Part shown: positions 18,473-28,174 of the stretch, in pieces
Layout of the letters: every line of letters begins with the position of its first letter
Numbering within the stretch: position 1 is the stretch's first letter
Assembly (NCBI GenBank): GCA_022821365.1
Contig: JAJEDS010000214.1
Span: 1-40,314 of the forward strand
Length of the DNA: 40,314 bases
Direction: 5' to 3'
Origin: Dehalococcoidia bacterium
GTDB taxonomy: Bacteria; Chloroflexota; Dehalococcoidia; Lucifugimonadales; UBA3495
Translations under genes and position numbers: made by a program
The notes under the pieces: generated by a model
What the model was told of the DNA's origin: nothing
Databases searched by the model: none
Seen by the model: the letters and a program-made list of their open reading frames with translations, nothing else

Positions 18473-19960
18473 ATGCCATCAAATCAAGGTAGTACGTTGG
18501 GCTTAACGGCGCGGAACAAGATGAGTGCGACTTCTTTTGCAACTCTGGGGCTCACAGCAGCTCTGGCAATTGCAGTTGCCGCGGCCTTGGCTTTCCCCAT
18601 CCTTTTCTCCGTATCAGCCCAGGGACAGAACCTCAACTTTCAAAACAGCGAATGCCAGGGAGTCAGACACCACAACACCAAGATATGGGTAACTCCGGTA
18701 ACATCGGGCAACCCCCCAGTTCTTGATGAAAACACCATCGATTGGCTTGAAAACCCTTCGGGGACCAGAGGAATGATACTTTTCCGGGCAGTATCAAATG
18801 TAGACGAAGGAACTGTGGAACTAAATTGGAAAGGACGTAGTTACTGGGACTCGGATTACACAGGAGCGATTCCTACGGACGAAGCCGACGGTCGAGCCAC
18901 CGAGAATGTGGAATACTGGTATCAAATAGGCTGGGTAGGCAGAGGCTGGGAAGAAGCAAGAGAAAGAGGGCAGACAGATCCCATGATCGCCTGTTCCAGC
19001 ATAGTCCACAGCTCGTACCGTGGAAATGATGGCGAAGACACAACGGGAAAGGTAATACCCCACATTCCTGGCTCTCCACCTCCCAACTCCGCCCCGGTCC
19101 CAGGACCGACCGAAGATAACAACGAGGACAACGAGGACAACGAGGACAACGGCGACAACGGCGACAACGGCGACAGCGATGACAACGGCGACAGCGAGGA
19201 CAACGACGACGGGAATGGTGGAGGTAATGGTGGCGGCAGCGGGAACGAGGACGACAACGATGACCTGGAGCCGACTCCTGAACCGGACCCGGAACCCACG
19301 GCCTTGCCGCCGCCCACCGAGCCACCGCCGCCCACTGAACCACCGCCGCCTGTTCCTACTCCCGAACCGGAACCGACCGCGGCGCCCGATCAACCCGGCG
19401 GGCCCAGCGGGACACGGGACTCCACGGACGGCGGCGATGCGAGGGAGGTTTCAACGCTTACACCGGCGCCAACAAGCACGCCACTTCCATCAGCCACGCC
19501 GATTCCCACGCCGATGCCAGCGCCCGAACCTACGGCTACGCCTCTTCCCACGCCCACGCATACACCTACGCCTACGCCTACCGCAACCCCCACCTCAACC
19601 CCTACTCACACGCCAACAGCGACGGCCACTCGGAGTCCGGGCAACTTGCTCAGACCGCCAGCGGAAATGGTCCGATTCCCCACACCTACGTTGCAAGTAC
19701 GGGAAGCAGAAACCCAAGCTGTCGGCCCCGCTCCGGCTCCCGTGTCCACTCTGGCGCCGCCTGAAGAGGTAAACGGGGAAGGAGTCCAGCCGCAACGACC
19801 GGCGCTGCCGATAATAGGCGACGCGCTGCCACGGCTCAGGAACAACCTTGAAGCCATTGCCAGCAATCCCCGGGAGCGCATTACCCTGATTCTGCTTCTG
19901 GGCTGTGCCCTGCTAATTGCCCTTGGGATCTTTGTCTACCTACTGGTACGCCGCCGGTAG
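18473..19960 (+). CDS. Secreted, C-terminally membrane-anchored surface protein with Asp/Asn-rich and Pro/Thr-rich low-complexity stalk
   Basis: 495 aa. N-terminal hydrophobic signal (LTAALAIAVAAALAFPILFSVSAQG), then about 130-aa globular region, then (N/E/G)DN repeats, EPTP/PPPTEPPPP/TPTPTPT stretches, then LEAIASNPRERITLILLLGCALLIALGIFVYLLVRRR anchor. Confidence 0.8.
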   Translation: MPSNQGSTLGLTARNKMSATSFATLGLTAALAIAVAAALAFPILFSVSAQGQNLNFQNSECQGVRHHNTKIWVTPVTSGNPPVLDENTIDWLENPSGTRGMILFRAVSNVDEGTVELNWKGRSYWDSDYTGAIPTDEADGRATENVEYWYQIGWVGRGWEEARERGQTDPMIACSSIVHSSYRGNDGEDTTGKVIPHIPGSPPPNSAPVPGPTEDNNEDNEDNEDNGDNGDNGDSDDNGDSEDNDDGNGGGNGGGSGNEDDNDDLEPTPEPDPEPTALPPPTEPPPPTEPPPPVPTPEPEPTAAPDQPGGPSGTRDSTDGGDAREVSTLTPAPTSTPLPSATPIPTPMPAPEPTATPLPTPTHTPTPTPTATPTSTPTHTPTATATRSPGNLLRPPAEMVRFPTPTLQVREAETQAVGPAPAPVSTLAPPEEVNGEGVQPQRPALPIIGDALPRLRNNLEAIASNPRERITLILLLGCALLIALGIFVYLLVRRR

Positions 19961-19962
19961 TG

Positions 19963-21846
19963 TTACGGCACGGCGGTTTCCGCCGGGATAGGTCCCGGTG
20001 ATTCCAGTTCAAAGGGCAGATTTACGATGAACTCGGCGTATTCGCCGTATACGGTTTCAACGGTCAGACTTCCGCCAGCCCTCCTCATCACATCGGCGGC
20101 AATGGGGAGGCCCAACCCTGCTCCGGAAGCGCCCTCCCGAGTTGAAAAGAAGGGATTGAAAATGTGCCCCACCACGTCATCGGCGATGCCGGTACCATTG
20201 TCCCGAAACCGCACTTCGAGAGAATCCCCGTCCGTCGAGCTCGAAATGTGGAGCCGAGGCCGGTAGTCCTGGTCCGTTCCTTCTGACTGCCGAATCCACA
20301 TCGCATAGCACGCGTTGGAGACCAGGTTGACCACCGCTTCCCCAAAGTCGTGCTCCACCAAAGAGACCTCGCCAACGTCCGGGTCCAGGTCGTACTGCAC
20401 CGACAAGTTTAACTCGGGATACTGGGCGACGAAGGCATCCTTCGCTACCTCGACGGCGCTGTGCACAGCAGAATTAAGTTCTACGGGCACCAGTTCGCCG
20501 CCAACCACACCCAGCCCACGCATGCGTTCAACGATGGCCAGCGCCCTTCCTCCGTTGGTCCTTATGCGGGTAAGACTGTCGGCCAGGTCCTCCTCCAGTT
20601 CGTCAACGGCTGCCCGGTCTTCATCGCTCATGGTATCCCGGTAAGAGTTAAGCACCTCTGAAAGTTCCTCGTACATTTCGACCGATACCTCGGCAAAGTT
20701 CTGCACAAAGTTCAGGGGATTGCTAATCTCGTGGGCAACGCCGGAGACAAGCTCGCCCAGGGCTGCCAGCTTTTCCTGGGCCACCAAGCGGTCCTGCATC
20801 CTTTGCAGCTCAGCGTTCGCCTCCTGCAATTCGCTGTATAACTTCTCCACCAGGTTCAGGCGTTGAACCTCCAGGGCCTGCTCCCGGAAGACTTCCAGGG
20901 CGTGTGCAAGGTCGCCAATTTCATCCCTGCCTACCCCGGGGACGGGGGTCTCCAGATCACCGTCGGCCATTCCCCGCATGCGCTCGGACAACCTGGTTAG
21001 GGGCCGGACCAGCCCGTTACCAACCAGCAGCCACGCGGTGACCGTGGCCATCCCCACACTGACCAGGCTGATGACCGCCAGCAGAACCCTGCCCTGGTCA
21101 AAACTGGCCACGGACGAGTCCAGCGCCTGGTTGGAACTAGCCCGGGCGTCAACCAAGAGGTCGACCAAGGCGATTTCAAGAACCCTGTCCGCGTCATCCA
21201 ACTGAACGGAGAGTTCGCCAATTCGATCCTCCAGGGCAAGTTGCTGAGCTCGAACTTCGAAGACCCGCTGTCCCAATTCTATGGAACGCGTGTCCACAGG
21301 AGGAGCGCTGCTAAACTCCTGCCACGAACTTTCCAGTTCGGCCTGGGTTTCCGCGGTAAACATCCTAACCAAGGCGGGGGCCGCTGACGGTTCGACCCCG
21401 GATGCCAGTTCTGCGCTTAACTCTGCCGCCGCTGTTTCGCTGTCCTGCCTGGCTCGTTGGGCAATTGCCAGCTTATCTATGACGTCGGTCAGATCGTAAG
21501 CCAGGTCCTGGGACTGGGTTGCCAAACCGGTTAGCGGAGGCGCACTTGCTGCTACTGACAAATGGTCTTCCAGGTTGCCAAGGGCCTCGCTTATTTGTTC
21601 TTCAACAATTACCCCGGTTGTGGCCTCCCCTCCAAGACTTCGTAGCCGCTCCCCTTCTCGAATGGCGGCCCAGGAAGCTTCCAGTACCGGCACGGATTGG
21701 GTACGCACCCGATGGCTGGCATCCCCGCTTTGCTCAAAGTAGTAGACCCCTACTGCACTGGACACTAGGGTCAGGAGAACGGCGAACCCCAGTGCCAGGT
21801 AGAGTTTGGCGCCTATGCGACGCCAGATACCCAAAAGGAAATTCAT
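19963..21846 (-). CDS. Membrane sensor histidine kinase with HAMP domain
   Basis: 627 aa: TM (LYLALGFAVLLTLVSSAVGVYYF), second TM, HAMP (LVRPLTRLSERMRGMADGDLETPVPGVGRDEIGDLAHAL), H-box LAALGELVSGVAHEISNPLNFVQN, HATPase (VSNACYAMW, FRDNGTGIADDVVGHIFNPFFSTREGASGAGLGLPIAADVMRRAGG). Confidence 0.93.
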   Translation of the reverse strand: MNFLLGIWRRIGAKLYLALGFAVLLTLVSSAVGVYYFEQSGDASHRVRTQSVPVLEASWAAIREGERLRSLGGEATTGVIVEEQISEALGNLEDHLSVAASAPPLTGLATQSQDLAYDLTDVIDKLAIAQRARQDSETAAAELSAELASGVEPSAAPALVRMFTAETQAELESSWQEFSSAPPVDTRSIELGQRVFEVRAQQLALEDRIGELSVQLDDADRVLEIALVDLLVDARASSNQALDSSVASFDQGRVLLAVISLVSVGMATVTAWLLVGNGLVRPLTRLSERMRGMADGDLETPVPGVGRDEIGDLAHALEVFREQALEVQRLNLVEKLYSELQEANAELQRMQDRLVAQEKLAALGELVSGVAHEISNPLNFVQNFAEVSVEMYEELSEVLNSYRDTMSDEDRAAVDELEEDLADSLTRIRTNGGRALAIVERMRGLGVVGGELVPVELNSAVHSAVEVAKDAFVAQYPELNLSVQYDLDPDVGEVSLVEHDFGEAVVNLVSNACYAMWIRQSEGTDQDYRPRLHISSSTDGDSLEVRFRDNGTGIADDVVGHIFNPFFSTREGASGAGLGLPIAADVMRRAGGSLTVETVYGEYAEFIVNLPFELESPGPIPAETAVP

Positions 21847-22064
21847 GAACAGGTCCTCCGGGGCCTTTCCTTACTTTGGTAATGGCAAGGCTGGCGATAT
21901 CAGGCAGCTCTCGCTGCAAGGGGTCGAGACAGAATCGCCCAAATTATTATGGCAGAAGAGGCCATGTCGTTCTGCAAGACCTGCTAGTTGTCAGGCGGCC
22001 TGTGTCAGGTAGCTGCCAGTCCGTTATGGAAATGCCCTCGAGATCGGCCACAGGCTGGTTTCGA

Positions 22065-23816
22065 CTAGTCGACGTCGGGCGGCCCAACGCGAACCGTAAT
22101 TATGTCAGTGTCGTGATACTGCTGATGCCTCACCGATGTAGCATAATTGCGCAGCAACCGCAGGGAGAGGTCGTGCTCAGTAGGTGGCAGGGTATCGTAT
22201 TGCTGTAATTGGTGCACCTGGTCCTCAATATTTGCGCCACTGCTCCCGCCGATGAATTCCAGGTCCGCCATTTGTCCATCGCTGGAAGCCAGAACTATCA
22301 GGCGGCGGTCGTCATTTCCATCTATGCCGTCGTCATCCGAAAGGAGTCCCTCCAAATCGAGCGGGGCCAGTGTAAGCAGGGTCTCTTCTGCAACTGCTCC
22401 TAATCTGTCCTTCATGGCATTGTTCCAGCCGCGCCGGTCCGCAAATTTGTTCACGAACTCGGTAAGGTCGGGCAGGGCGTCTATGTTCAACTGCGACTGG
22501 AACCGCATCTGCCTGGGGCTGGTCAACTCTATGTACAAAATCATGATAATGGCCGCGAGTCCCCCGGTAGTAATGCCACTCTTTAGCAGAGCATTGACCA
22601 CGCCGCCCAGGTCCGGCAAGGCGAACAAGCCAAACTGGAAGGCAGCGCCCAACCAGAAACAGACTCCTGCCACCACAATCTTCTGGCGATTAGGCTCGGA
22701 CTGGATGATAGTCCTGGCCCCGTCCACCAGCAGATTGCCCGTCACCAGCAAAAGGTAACCCGTCACCACCGGAGCTGGAATAGTGCCCAGCACGCTGGAA
22801 ATCTTGGGTGAGAAGGCGACGAGAACAAAGACCAGGCCGATGAGGTACCCGACCCTCCGTGACGCCATGCCTGTGGTCTGGGTGAACGAGACGGCCCCGG
22901 GGTTTATCACAGTGGGGACGGCTCCGAAGATGCTGGCCATCAAATTGGAGACGCCGGTTCCGGCCATGGCGCCCTGGACCTGCCTGAAGTCGACCGCCTG
23001 GGAACCCCTTCTTGACACCCTTTGGTGGGCAATGGATTCCCCATTTGTCTGGATGGAGATAATCACGCCAAGAAAAAGGAAAGAGGGCAGCAATGTCCAG
23101 AAGGGGATACCCAGGTGCAGTCCAAAACCGGGCCACTGGTCGGGCAATCCCACCCATGGCGCCCGCAATACGGGTTCAAAGTCATAGATTCCCAGCGCCG
23201 CGGCGGTGATGCACCCCGCAATGATTCCAATAACCGGGCCCCAGAGGCGAAGCATTGGCCACCCACGCAAGGTCAGAGCGGCAACGATTATCAGGGTTAT
23301 CAGTGCCGTTGCCGGCCCTTTTTCAGGCTCGGCCTGTGCCGCTTCGTCCAGCAACGCAAACACTACGGAGGCAAGGGTAATGGAGAGAATCATCACTACC
23401 GTACCACCGACTGTAGGGGTGATGACCTTGCGAAGGATAAAGAGCCACCTGGAGATGGCCAACTGGGCCAGGGCTGACACGAAGACAAGGGCCATCAATG
23501 TAGCCGGCCCCCCATCTACCACCGCGGTTATGCAGAAGGGAATGGAAAAAGCCGCGGTGAACATGGGTAGCAGCGCACCGGCGCCGACGGGGCCCAACCT
23601 GCGGACCTGGACCAAAGTTGACACCCCAACTACCAGGAGAGAGGCGAACATCATCCACGACAGGTAAGAGTTTCCCAGGCCCGACGCCCTGGCAACCACT
23701 ACCGGAGTCACCAGAAGTGTAACAGTGGCCATTAAGCTGAACTGAAACCCGTACCGGAGAGTTGGAAGAAGAGGTGGGGTCTCCTGGGCTTCATAGACCG
23801 GATTCTGACTGGCCAT
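22065..23816 (-). CDS. NCS2 (xanthine/uracil) family permease with C-terminal HATPase-like extension
   Basis: ORF 22065-23888; likely start at MASQNPVYEAQE. Permease core: LVQVRRLGPVGAGALLPMFTAAFSIPF, FLGVIISIQTNGESIAHQRVSRR..VDFRQVQGAMAGTGVSNLMASIFGAVPTVINPGAVSFTQTTGMASRRVGY. C-terminal ~135 aa cytoplasmic region: LTEFVNKFADRRGWNNAMKDRLGAVAEETLLTL...ADLEFIGGSSGANIEDQVHQLQ...DLSLRLLRNYATSVRHQQYHDTDIITVRV. Confidence 0.85.
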   Translation of the reverse strand: MASQNPVYEAQETPPLLPTLRYGFQFSLMATVTLLVTPVVVARASGLGNSYLSWMMFASLLVVGVSTLVQVRRLGPVGAGALLPMFTAAFSIPFCITAVVDGGPATLMALVFVSALAQLAISRWLFILRKVITPTVGGTVVMILSITLASVVFALLDEAAQAEPEKGPATALITLIIVAALTLRGWPMLRLWGPVIGIIAGCITAAALGIYDFEPVLRAPWVGLPDQWPGFGLHLGIPFWTLLPSFLFLGVIISIQTNGESIAHQRVSRRGSQAVDFRQVQGAMAGTGVSNLMASIFGAVPTVINPGAVSFTQTTGMASRRVGYLIGLVFVLVAFSPKISSVLGTIPAPVVTGYLLLVTGNLLVDGARTIIQSEPNRQKIVVAGVCFWLGAAFQFGLFALPDLGGVVNALLKSGITTGGLAAIIMILYIELTSPRQMRFQSQLNIDALPDLTEFVNKFADRRGWNNAMKDRLGAVAEETLLTLAPLDLEGLLSDDDGIDGNDDRRLIVLASSDGQMADLEFIGGSSGANIEDQVHQLQQYDTLPPTEHDLSLRLLRNYATSVRHQQYHDTDIITVRVGPPDVD

Positions 23817-24097
23817 GGCCAACCCTGCCTCCGGAACCAGGTTTCTTTTGCTGGGCCAAGTCTGCCAGAACAATGCCTCGCCACGCAAGTGTTAATCCGT
23901 GGATACAAATTTGCTGGGCCAAACAGGTCCGGAATAGATGTGGTACACCTTCCAGCCCTAATCTTGGGAAGAATAGACTATTCCGGTCCTAAAGTGATTA
24001 ATAATCGGTATTGCATTGAAGTCAATGATTGGCTGCCATATACTCCAACCGCATAGTCATTTTTGTGTATCGAAACAATTTTCGGAGAATATGCACC

Positions 24098-25651
24098 ATG
24101 AAATACGACGTAATCGTAATTGGAGCCGGTTCGGGCGGTTGCGTGGTGGCTGGCCGACTCTCGGAAGATCCCGCCAAGTCAGTATTGCTACTTGAGGCAG
24201 GACCGGATTATCCGGACTTCGAGACGTACCCCGACGACCTGAAGTACGGGTACAGCGCGACCGCATCGACTCCGGGGGCGCCCCACAACTGGTCGTTCCA
24301 GGCTCAGGCGCGGCCGGAGCAGGATGAGCCAATGCCGGTACCCAGGGGCAAAGTAGTAGGAGGGACGAGCGCCATCAATGGCCAGGTGATCCTGAGAGGA
24401 GTACCGGAAGACTTCGATTCGTGGGCGGATATGGGCAATGATGAATGGAGCTTCATAAGGGTGCTGCCCTATCTGAGAAAGCTGGAGACGGACACGGACA
24501 TTCACGACGACTTTCATGGCGGCGACGGCCCTATACCGGTCCGCCGCTTTGCCAGGGAGGAGTGGCTGCCCTTCCAGCAGGCCTTTTACCAGGCGACCCG
24601 AGATGCGGGACACCCGGATGATCCGGATATGAACCATCCGGAATCGGGCGGCGTTGGACCAATACCCATGAACAACCCCAACGGCGTGCGCATGAGCACC
24701 GGTCTTACCTATATCAACCCCAACCGGCACCGCCTGAACCTGACCGTCCGCGGCAATGTTGTGGTCCACCGCATACTCATTGAGGACGGTCGGGCCGTGG
24801 GAGTTGAAGCGGAAAGCGGTGGCGAGATTTTCCGTGTGGAAGCGGACCAGATTGTATTGAGTGGAGGGGCCATTGCCTCGCCCCAGATCTTGATGCTATC
24901 CGGCGTAGGGCCGTCCGCCCATCTACGGGAAGTGGGCATTGACGCGGTACAGGACCTGCCGGGCGTAGGTCAAAACTTTCGGGACCACCCAATGGCGCCT
25001 GTGCGCTTGCGCGTTCGTGACGACTTCCCCCAGGATGCCGAGGCCCCGAGAATTCAGGCAGCCCTGCGCTACACAGCAGCAGGGTCGGGGCTCCGCAACG
25101 ACATGCAGATCTTACCTTCCTCCTTCTCCTTCCCACTCGGAGGAGACCCGCTGGCAGGGGAGGGGGTTCGTTTTTCGTGCATATTGGAACTGGCCGAGGG
25201 CAAGGGCTCAGTTACCCTGACATCCGCCAGTCCCCATGACCAGCCCAGGCTCTACTACGGATTCCTGGAAGAGGAATTCGACCGGGAACGACTGAGAGAG
25301 GCGGTCCGGTTCTGCTTCGACCTGCTCAGGCACGAAGCCTTTGAGAATATTGTGGCGGGCCCGCTGACCCCGACATACGAGGACCTGGAATCGGAAGAGT
25401 CTCTGGACGACTGGCTGAACCACAACGTCACCACTTCGCAACACCTGGCGGGCACGTGCAAAATGGGGCCCGAATCGGATCCCATGGCCGTCGTCGACCA
25501 GTATTGCCGCGTAAGGGGCCTGGACGGCCTCTGGGTGGCCGATACCTCAGTCATGCCCAACGTGGTCCGCGCCAACACCAATACCACCGCCATTGCGATT
25601 GCGGAACGGGTTGCGGACTGGGTTAAGGAGCACTGGGCCGAAGCAGACTAG
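24098..25651 (+). CDS. GMC family oxidoreductase (second copy)
   Basis: Start ATG 24098: MKYDVIVIGAGSGGCVVAGRLSEDPAKSVLLLEAGPDYPDFETYPDDLKYG..., GKVVGGTSAINGQVILRGVPEDFDSW, SQHLAGTCKMGPESDPMAVVDQYCRVRGLDGLWVADTSVMP. Clear paralogue of 13751-15322. Confidence 0.95.
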   Translation: MKYDVIVIGAGSGGCVVAGRLSEDPAKSVLLLEAGPDYPDFETYPDDLKYGYSATASTPGAPHNWSFQAQARPEQDEPMPVPRGKVVGGTSAINGQVILRGVPEDFDSWADMGNDEWSFIRVLPYLRKLETDTDIHDDFHGGDGPIPVRRFAREEWLPFQQAFYQATRDAGHPDDPDMNHPESGGVGPIPMNNPNGVRMSTGLTYINPNRHRLNLTVRGNVVVHRILIEDGRAVGVEAESGGEIFRVEADQIVLSGGAIASPQILMLSGVGPSAHLREVGIDAVQDLPGVGQNFRDHPMAPVRLRVRDDFPQDAEAPRIQAALRYTAAGSGLRNDMQILPSSFSFPLGGDPLAGEGVRFSCILELAEGKGSVTLTSASPHDQPRLYYGFLEEEFDRERLREAVRFCFDLLRHEAFENIVAGPLTPTYEDLESEESLDDWLNHNVTTSQHLAGTCKMGPESDPMAVVDQYCRVRGLDGLWVADTSVMPNVVRANTNTTAIAIAERVADWVKEHWAEAD

Positions 25652-25786
25652 CGGAATAACCATCCCTTACCTGCAAGCCCTGCCATCGAGGGAGCCATCT
25701 TGGCCACCGGTGCCTGGGTTGGGAGACGCCTTCCAGACATAGAGAAATGAACAAGACCTTCATTTTCCGGTGGGTCTCGCGAGATT

Positions 25787-26686
25787 CTAATACTTTCGCA
25801 GGAAAGGCAGAAAAGCTCCCAGCAAATGCTTGCGGGCCACTGCCCAGCATTGTGTCAAAACCTCTCTTACCGCCGGGGTCTCATTGCCCAAAGCACGGAT
25901 TCCCACGCCCACATGGCCTGGCAGCAAAGTGGCCCCGGCGGCGATGCCGGGGATGGCGGGCGCAAGCTCCTGCAGTTCCGCCAACAGGGCTTGCAGTTCG
26001 GCGCCCTGCACGATAACCAGCATGGAGCCCAGCGTGTAGTCGGCGCCGATTCCCGGGAAACCTGGGAAGGCGTCCCGCGACAGGGGAAGCCCGCGGGAGG
26101 GATTGAGGTCATAGGCTTCGCGGTAAGCGGGTTGGCCGCTGCCATCCGTCACCTCCAGCCGGCAGGCCAGGCGGCGGTAGCGGAGGGACTCACCCATGGC
26201 CACCCGCCCGGGGGTGATGATATCCCAATAGATTAACTTGCCTCCAGGAGCCACGGTCAGACTTGCGCGCTGCTCAAAGTCCGAATCGCGGTAAGGAATA
26301 AGCGGGTCCGGCAGATATTCCAGGTAGCCTCCCTCCGCTACGACCAGTTCCACGTCCTGGCGGGCCGCCCCGTCGGGCATAGCGTGAATCCTGCTTGCTC
26401 CCTGGCCGGTGACGTGGGCCTCCGCCCCGGATTCAACGGTAACGGCAATGCGGTGATGATCACCCTGGAATATGCCGCCAGTAGGGTTGGCCACCATTAC
26501 CATCGCCAGGCAGGGCAGGGTCGGATCGGGGTAGAGGGCCTGCTGCACCTGCAGGGGAGGGCAGGTGCGGGACTGGGTCAGGCGGGTACGCCCGTCCCGG
26601 ATTGCCAGGGTCAGTTCCACGGAACCCCGGTAGGTGCCGGCGGGACTACCGGGCGCCGATAAGAGCATCGGCGGCCTCCAGCACAT
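25787..26686 (-). CDS. ureD: Urease accessory protein UreD/UreH
   Basis: 299 aa: [42 protein letters not shown]...[46 protein letters not shown]; adjacent to ureG. Confidence 0.9.
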   Translation of the reverse strand: MCWRPPMLLSAPGSPAGTYRGSVELTLAIRDGRTRLTQSRTCPPLQVQQALYPDPTLPCLAMVMVANPTGGIFQGDHHRIAVTVESGAEAHVTGQGASRIHAMPDGAARQDVELVVAEGGYLEYLPDPLIPYRDSDFEQRASLTVAPGGKLIYWDIITPGRVAMGESLRYRRLACRLEVTDGSGQPAYREAYDLNPSRGLPLSRDAFPGFPGIGADYTLGSMLVIVQGAELQALLAELQELAPAIPGIAAGATLLPGHVGVGIRALGNETPAVREVLTQCWAVARKHLLGAFLPFLRKY

Positions 26687-27272
26687 GGTCCAGCACTTGC
26701 TCCAGGCCCTCGCCCTTGCGGCAGTTGGTGAACAGGTAGGGCTTGTAGCCGCGCACCAGTTCCAGGTCCCGGCGCATTATATCCAGGTCGGCGCCCACAT
26801 GGGGGGCCAGGTCCGTCTTGTTGACCACCAGCAGGTCTGTCAGGGTGATGCCCTGGCCCCTTTTGCGGGGAATCTTGTCGCCGGCGGCCACGTCAATCAC
26901 GTAAATCTGGAAGTCGGCCAGGGCGGGACTGAAGGTGAGGGTCAGGTTGTCTCCACCGCTTTCGATGAGAAACAGGTCTCCGTCGGGGTAGGCGCCGGTG
27001 AGTTCCTCCACCGCCAATAGATTCAGGCTGGGGTCTTCCCGAACCGCAGTATGGGGGCAGGCGCCCGTGGCGACGCCCCGTATGCGCTCCACGTCAAACA
27101 CTCCTTCCAGCGTTCTAGTGACATGGTCGGCGTCCTCCCGGGTGAAGATGTCGTTGGTGATGACCAGGGGGTTGCGACCCCGCTCCAGCATCATGGGCAC
27201 CAGCGCCTCTATCAGGGAGGTCTTGCCCGAACCTACGGGACCGCCCACGCCTATCCTTGGGATTCGCTTCAT
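26646..27272 (-). CDS. ureG: Urease accessory GTPase UreG
   Basis: Start ATG at 27272: [124 protein letters not shown]. Confidence 0.97.
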   Translation of the reverse strand: MKRIPRIGVGGPVGSGKTSLIEALVPMMLERGRNPLVITNDIFTREDADHVTRTLEGVFDVERIRGVATGACPHTAVREDPSLNLLAVEELTGAYPDGDLFLIESGGDNLTLTFSPALADFQIYVIDVAAGDKIPRKRGQGITLTDLLVVNKTDLAPHVGADLDIMRRDLELVRGYKPYLFTNCRKGEGLEQVLDHVLEAADALIGAR

Positions 27273-27342
27273 CGTTGCCGTCTCCTTGACTGCCTTACTG
27301 TCCCGTGCCCCGGGTGGCATCCCGGGAGAAGTCTCCATTCCA

Positions 27343-27417
27343 AAGGGAGGGAGGATCCCGAGGGACCTCCTGAAGAAATGCTGGAATGCGGAGGCGAATC
27401 GGGATCCTCCCTTCCTT
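27343..27417. repeat. Inverted repeat (19-bp arms) inserted between ureF and ureG
   Basis: aagggagggaggatcccga (27343-27361) vs tcgggatcctcccttcctt (27399-27417), one mismatch, 37-bp spacer. Confidence 0.65.
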
Positions 27418-27447
27418 CGGAAGGGGTTTTTCAGATTTATAAACTTT

Positions 27448-28164
27448 CTAGCTGGCGAACATACGCACCCCGGCGGTCTCGTGCCGCATGGATGCAATGT
27501 CTGCCCAAGGCGTGAAGGACGTCATATCTCTCCAATGCCGGTCCCGGATGGCGGCGGCCCCGGCGACCATCGGGGATTGCAGAGAACGAAGGACACTCTG
27601 CGCTTCGCCGTGGGTAACGGGCAGCAGCCGCAGGGCCGAACCCAGAATACCGACGGCAAAGGCGTGGCAAAAGCCGAACAAGGCGGCCTCCCCGGGGATG
27701 CCCTGGGCCCACATTGAGACTCCGCAACTGACGGAGCCGGCGCCGGGAGCCTCGCCACGAGCCACGGCGTCCCGGTATTCTCGCAAGGCCGCCGGAATGC
27801 TGTGGGTTGGCAGAAGAGCGTGGGACTCGTCCAGGAACCTGCGCCCACTCTGCGTGGAGGCACGACGCATCTCCACCGGCAGCTTCATGGCATGGAGCAG
27901 GCGGTCAATTTCGATGACGGTCGCACCATCGCCACCGGCCGCGCTGCGGTGGGCATGGAGCAGGGCTACACCGTCCGAAGGCAGTACGGCGTCCGTAAGC
28001 AGACCCGCCAGGTACTCCCCAACCTCCCGGGCGTTCCGGACCCAGCCCATGGCCACCATCTCCTCCAGTCCCTGGGAGTGGGCGTAGGCGCCCGTGGGAA
28101 AGAAGGAATCGGCCAGCTGCAGGGTGCGGAGCAGCCCAATACCCTGATCTTCCGCGCTTTTCAC
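27448..28164 (-). CDS. ureF: Urease accessory protein UreF
   Basis: Likely GTG start at 28164: [42 protein letters not shown]...; ...[47 protein letters not shown]. Confidence 0.9.
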   Translation of the reverse strand: MKSAEDQGIGLLRTLQLADSFFPTGAYAHSQGLEEMVAMGWVRNAREVGEYLAGLLTDAVLPSDGVALLHAHRSAAGGDGATVIEIDRLLHAMKLPVEMRRASTQSGRRFLDESHALLPTHSIPAALREYRDAVARGEAPGAGSVSCGVSMWAQGIPGEAALFGFCHAFAVGILGSALRLLPVTHGEAQSVLRSLQSPMVAGAAAIRDRHWRDMTSFTPWADIASMRHETAGVRMFAS

Positions 28165-28174
28165 GGCCGGCTCC

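Noticed and set aside
19108-19265. Possible CRISPR-like or minisatellite array
   Set aside because: Short 9-bp-type in-frame codon repeats (GAC AAC GAG/GGC) inside a coding region, with no spacers.
18821-19393. Overlapping minus-strand ORFs opposite the surface protein
   Set aside because: Generated by translating the low-complexity GAC/AAC and CCG tracts in reverse.
23847-23922. Direct repeat tttgctgggccaa at 23847-23859 and 23910-23922 upstream of the permease
   Set aside because: Only 13 bp in two copies; could be an operator but cannot be distinguished from chance here.
25108-25165. Repeat-like segment ccttcctccttctccttcccactcggaggagacccgctggcaggggaggggg in the second GMC gene
   Set aside because: Resembles dispersed intergenic repeats, but the reading frame is intact and the protein is not longer than its paralogue in this region, so an insertion is not supported.
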